Source of the DNA: JAHJSA01 sp038204345
GTDB taxonomy: Bacteria > Actinomycetota > Thermoleophilia > RBG-16-64-13
DNA: 5,234 bases
NCBI GenBank assembly: GCA_038204345.1
Contig: JBBRDB010000182.1
Span: 1 to 5,234 of the forward strand
Direction: 5' to 3'
The notes under the pieces were generated by a model. The model worked only from the letters and a program-made list of their open reading frames with translations. It did not search any database and was not told where the DNA came from. A program made the translations under genes and the position numbers. Positions 5,218 through 5,234 of the stretch are shown one piece after another. Every line of letters starts with the position of its first letter. The stretch's first letter is position 1.

Positions 5218-5234
5218 ATGAACAGCGTGCAACT
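5218..5234 (+). CDS. Start of an unidentified gene, cut by the right edge
   Basis: ATG at 5218 follows a strong purine-rich ribosome binding site and reads MNSVQ before the window ends. Five codons are too few to identify the product. It is called only because of the ribosome binding site and its position after a long non-coding interval. Confidence 0.5.

Noticed and set aside
1..5234. CRISPR array, tRNA, rRNA, insertion sequence, phage attachment site or replication origin
   Set aside because: I saw no regularly spaced direct repeats, tRNA-like cloverleaf, rRNA landmark, transposase reading frame or DnaA-box cluster.

Overview
This is a high-GC bacterial window, and every supportable gene lies on the + strand. 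Codon use looks uniform and the ribosome binding sites are of standard type. No taxonomic marker is present. The GC-rich coding style and the CoA-thioester fusion enzyme would suit an uncultured soil or sediment lineage (for example Myxococcota/Deltaproteobacteria, Chloroflexota or Methylomirabilota/Rokubacteria-type bacteria), but this is only an impression.

Layout: (1) Bases 3-571 hold two broken genes joined end to end. The first is the N-terminal part of a major facilitator transporter, which enters from the left edge and stops matching near base 355. The second is the last ~72 codons of a small cysteine-containing protein, in another frame. (2) Bases 632-1054 encode an intact SnoaL-like/NTF2-fold protein with a good ribosome binding site. 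(3) Bases 1134-3890 encode the centrepiece: a 918-residue protein that joins a medium-chain dehydrogenase/reductase (MDR) module of the crotonyl-CoA carboxylase/reductase type to a crotonase (enoyl-CoA hydratase) module with both catalytic glutamates. The reductase module appears to carry two tandem nucleotide-binding lobes, the second without a proper glycine motif. (4) Bases 3894-4889 encode a ten-helix EamA/DMT-family transporter that begins 3 bases after the fusion gene ends. (5) Bases 4890-5217 are non-coding, rich in small inverted repeats, and end in a ribosome binding site and the first codons of another gene.

The three intact genes (SnoaL-like, reductase-hydratase, transporter) are co-directional and close together (79 bp and 3 bp gaps), so they probably form one transcript. 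The two fusion modules share an enoyl-CoA intermediate. The simplest reading is a two-step conversion of a 3-hydroxyacyl-CoA to the saturated acyl-CoA on one polypeptide. This resembles the last two steps of the three-module propionyl-CoA synthase (synthetase-hydratase-reductase), but in the opposite module order and without the synthetase. The substrate cannot be read from the sequence. The SnoaL-like protein may act on a small-molecule intermediate and the transporter may move a related metabolite; both roles are inference from context.

The strongest leads are the doubled-lobe reductase fused to a hydratase, the abrupt join of two truncated genes at the left, and the hairpin-rich segment that supplies the C-terminal tail of the fusion enzyme and the N-terminal extension of the transporter.
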